From JAWXCE01 sp034440495 (GTDB lineage Bacteria > Pseudomonadota > Alphaproteobacteria > Rhizobiales > Rhodomicrobiaceae), in assembly GCA_034440495.1 (NCBI GenBank), contig JAWXCE010000012.1, forward strand, positions 1 to 31,570: 31,570 nucleotides of DNA. Direction: 5' to 3'. Of the stretch, positions 31,481-31,570 are shown one piece after another. The notes under the pieces were generated by a model. It searched no databases, had not been told where the DNA came from, and saw nothing but the letters and a program-made list of their open reading frames with translations. Made by a program: the position numbers and the translations under genes. Position 1 is the stretch's first letter; the number at the start of each line of letters is the position of its first letter.

Positions 31481-31570
31481 ATGACTAACCACGCCAAACC
31501 GCCGCGCACGCTGCCACGCTATTCCGCCACCTTTGATCCGCACACGCTGGCGGAAATCCGGCGCGCCGCG
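31481..31570 (+). CDS. mgsC: N-terminal fragment of MgsC/GlxD, glutamate-synthase-like large subunit
   Basis: Only the first 30 codons are in the window: MTNHAKPPRTLPRYSATFDP then HTLAEIRRAA. The PR-x-SATFD and IxRAA motifs are the usual N terminus of the GlxD/MgsC FMN- and Fe-S-containing catalytic subunit, which continues beyond the edge. GGGGG lies directly upstream of the ATG. The order mgsA-mgsB-mgsC completes the set. Confidence 0.75.
   Translation, partial: MTNHAKPPRTLPRYSATFDPHTLAEIRRAA

Overview
The window comes from a purple non-sulfur phototroph of the Alphaproteobacteria, most likely Hyphomicrobiales. The evidence is a classic photosynthesis superoperon (crtF-bchCXYZ-pufQBAL), a bchIDO cluster, the cell-cycle regulator gene sciP with a CtrA-type box in front of it, and alphaproteobacterial palindromic repeats. 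GC content is high. I cannot fix the genus from sequence alone; Rhodomicrobium-, Rhodoblastus- or Blastochloris-like relatives would fit.

Layout. Bases 1-8225 read on the minus strand: crtF (7077-8225), bchC, bchX, bchY, bchZ, pufQ, pufB, pufA and pufL, mostly with overlapping or closely spaced junctions. The window starts inside five exact 20-bp repeats that carry the pufL stop and the presumed pufM ribosome binding site; pufM is not in the window. crtD and crtC (8319-10735) diverge from crtF. Together these genes make the acyclic carotenoid end groups, chlorin reductase and later bacteriochlorophyll steps, and the LH1 and reaction-centre proteins. PpsR/CrtJ-like boxes lie upstream of bchC, with a weaker one between crtF and crtD. 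Next come a DUF3422 gene with a coupled 48-residue membrane peptide, two palindromic repeats, a small zinc-ribbon protein, and the magnesium-chelatase group bchI-bchD-(DUF2189)-bchO on the minus strand.

From 17.4 to 22.3 kb the genes are mostly housekeeping: yajQ, two related lipoproteins, sciP, mnmA and a PmtA-like methyltransferase. A gene-poor stretch follows with a tiny ORF behind an unusually long Shine-Dalgarno sequence, and a broken Uma2-type remnant. From 22.3 to 26.0 kb lies a metal-homeostasis locus: a haloacid-dehalogenase-like gene, a DUF1007-NicO fusion transporter, and a divergent solitary znuA, with a Zur-like palindrome between the last two. Two tandem L,D-transpeptidases follow.

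The right end (27.5-31.57 kb, plus strand) holds an amidase, an XRE-cupin regulator, and a three-gene set like N-methylglutamate synthase (mgsABC, also called glxBCD). The third gene is cut by the window edge. This suggests methylated-amine use as a nitrogen source, but the diagnostic partners (gmaS, mgdABCD) would lie outside the window. I found no convincing wholly new multi-gene system. The most useful leads are the tiny ORF near 21.9 kb, the shared metal-regulated promoter near 24.9 kb, the palindrome in front of bchO, the paralogous lipoprotein pair, and the amidase next to the mgs genes.
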